Source: Symbiodinium microadriaticum (Eukaryota; Sar; Dinophyceae; Suessiales; Symbiodiniaceae). From it: 64,000 nt of DNA. Position 1 is the stretch's first letter. Each line of letters opens with the position of its first letter. Below the pieces are notes generated by a model that saw only the letters and a list, made by a program, of their open reading frames with translations, was not told where the DNA came from and made no database searches. The stretch spans positions 302,927 through 366,926 of the forward strand of contig LSRX01000680.1 of assembly GCA_001939145.1 (NCBI GenBank). The letters are read 5' to 3'. Positions 63,881 to 64,000 of the stretch are shown piece after piece. The translations under genes and the position numbers were made by a program.

Positions 63881-64000
63881 GATGAAGCCGAAAATGATGG
63901 TGATGATCCTGCGAGAGCCAAATGCCATACCACCTCTCGAAATAACTGCGCAAGTATTCGCACGTGACGTGAAAATCCCAACCCAGAACCGTAGCACGTT
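63881..64000. other. Window end, no feature
   Basis: Unique sequence following the satellite; nothing recognised. Confidence 0.5.

Noticed and set aside
61198..63997. Six very long open frames of Pro-Ala, Gly-Ala, Ser-Thr, His-Gln or Trp-Cys repeats
   Set aside because: All are translations of one 9-bp satellite without stops and of the neighbouring GAT array. They overlap in every frame and have no unique domain.
1..64000. tRNA, rRNA and other RNA genes
   Set aside because: I looked for cloverleaf-like A and B boxes and rRNA core sequences and found none that I could support by eye. The tRNA-like end at 52316-52328 is better explained as a primer-binding site.

Overview
The window looks like nuclear DNA of a dinoflagellate, most likely a symbiodiniacean or a relative. 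Four things point there. Host genes are cut into very small exons joined by short introns whose 5' ends are mostly GC or GA rather than GT. Every coding region I recognise, host or mobile, lies on the minus strand, as in one-way dinoflagellate gene arrays. Long retroelement polyproteins of types known from dinoflagellates are present. Between them are long stretches of micro- and minisatellites and non-coding DNA. Three assembly gaps are visible (13 Ns at 31446-31458 and single Ns at 56612 and 61775).

Layout. 1-850 is an abrupt AT-rich block. About 850-10180 has no identified gene, only unidentified minus-strand open stretches. 10185-12957 is a voltage-gated K+ channel gene with a cyclic-nucleotide-binding-like tail. 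15629-22567 is a DIRS-like retroelement: gag-like ORFs, reverse transcriptase/RNase H, then a cytosine-methyltransferase-like domain fused to a tyrosine recombinase. Its gag is broken by a 56-bp tandem duplication. 22.6-30.6 kb holds satellites and unassigned coding-like pieces. 30654-42203 is a one-way host gene array: a WD40-repeat gene, ETHE1-like persulfide dioxygenase, an unidentified gene, sulfide:quinone oxidoreductase (SQOR) and a WDR26/Gid7-like gene with a duplicated exon. 42472-52457 is a complete-looking Ty1/copia element with identical 127-bp LTRs, a 4-bp target duplication and an initiator-Met-tRNA-type primer site. 56172-59456 is a second copia-like gag ORF between near-identical 440-bp repeats at a scaffold gap. 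59550-60165 and 61634-63880 are tandem repeats, the last about 2.1 kb of one 9-bp unit.

Two themes stand out. SQOR and ETHE1 catalyse consecutive steps of mitochondrial sulfide oxidation (sulfide to persulfide, persulfide to sulfite) and sit about 2 kb apart on the same strand. The two large retroelements carry domains resembling DNA-modification enzymes: a C5-methyltransferase-like domain in the DIRS-like element, and in the copia element both a decayed methyltransferase-like domain and a 2-oxoglutarate/Fe(II) dioxygenase-like domain with an intact HxD...H...R set. A retroelement carrying both a 'writer'-like and an 'eraser'-like domain is the best candidate here for something undescribed.

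The exon models of the host genes were built by reading conserved family motifs through the minus strand. Junctions given exactly are those where reading frame, splice AG and family motif agree. The others are approximate.
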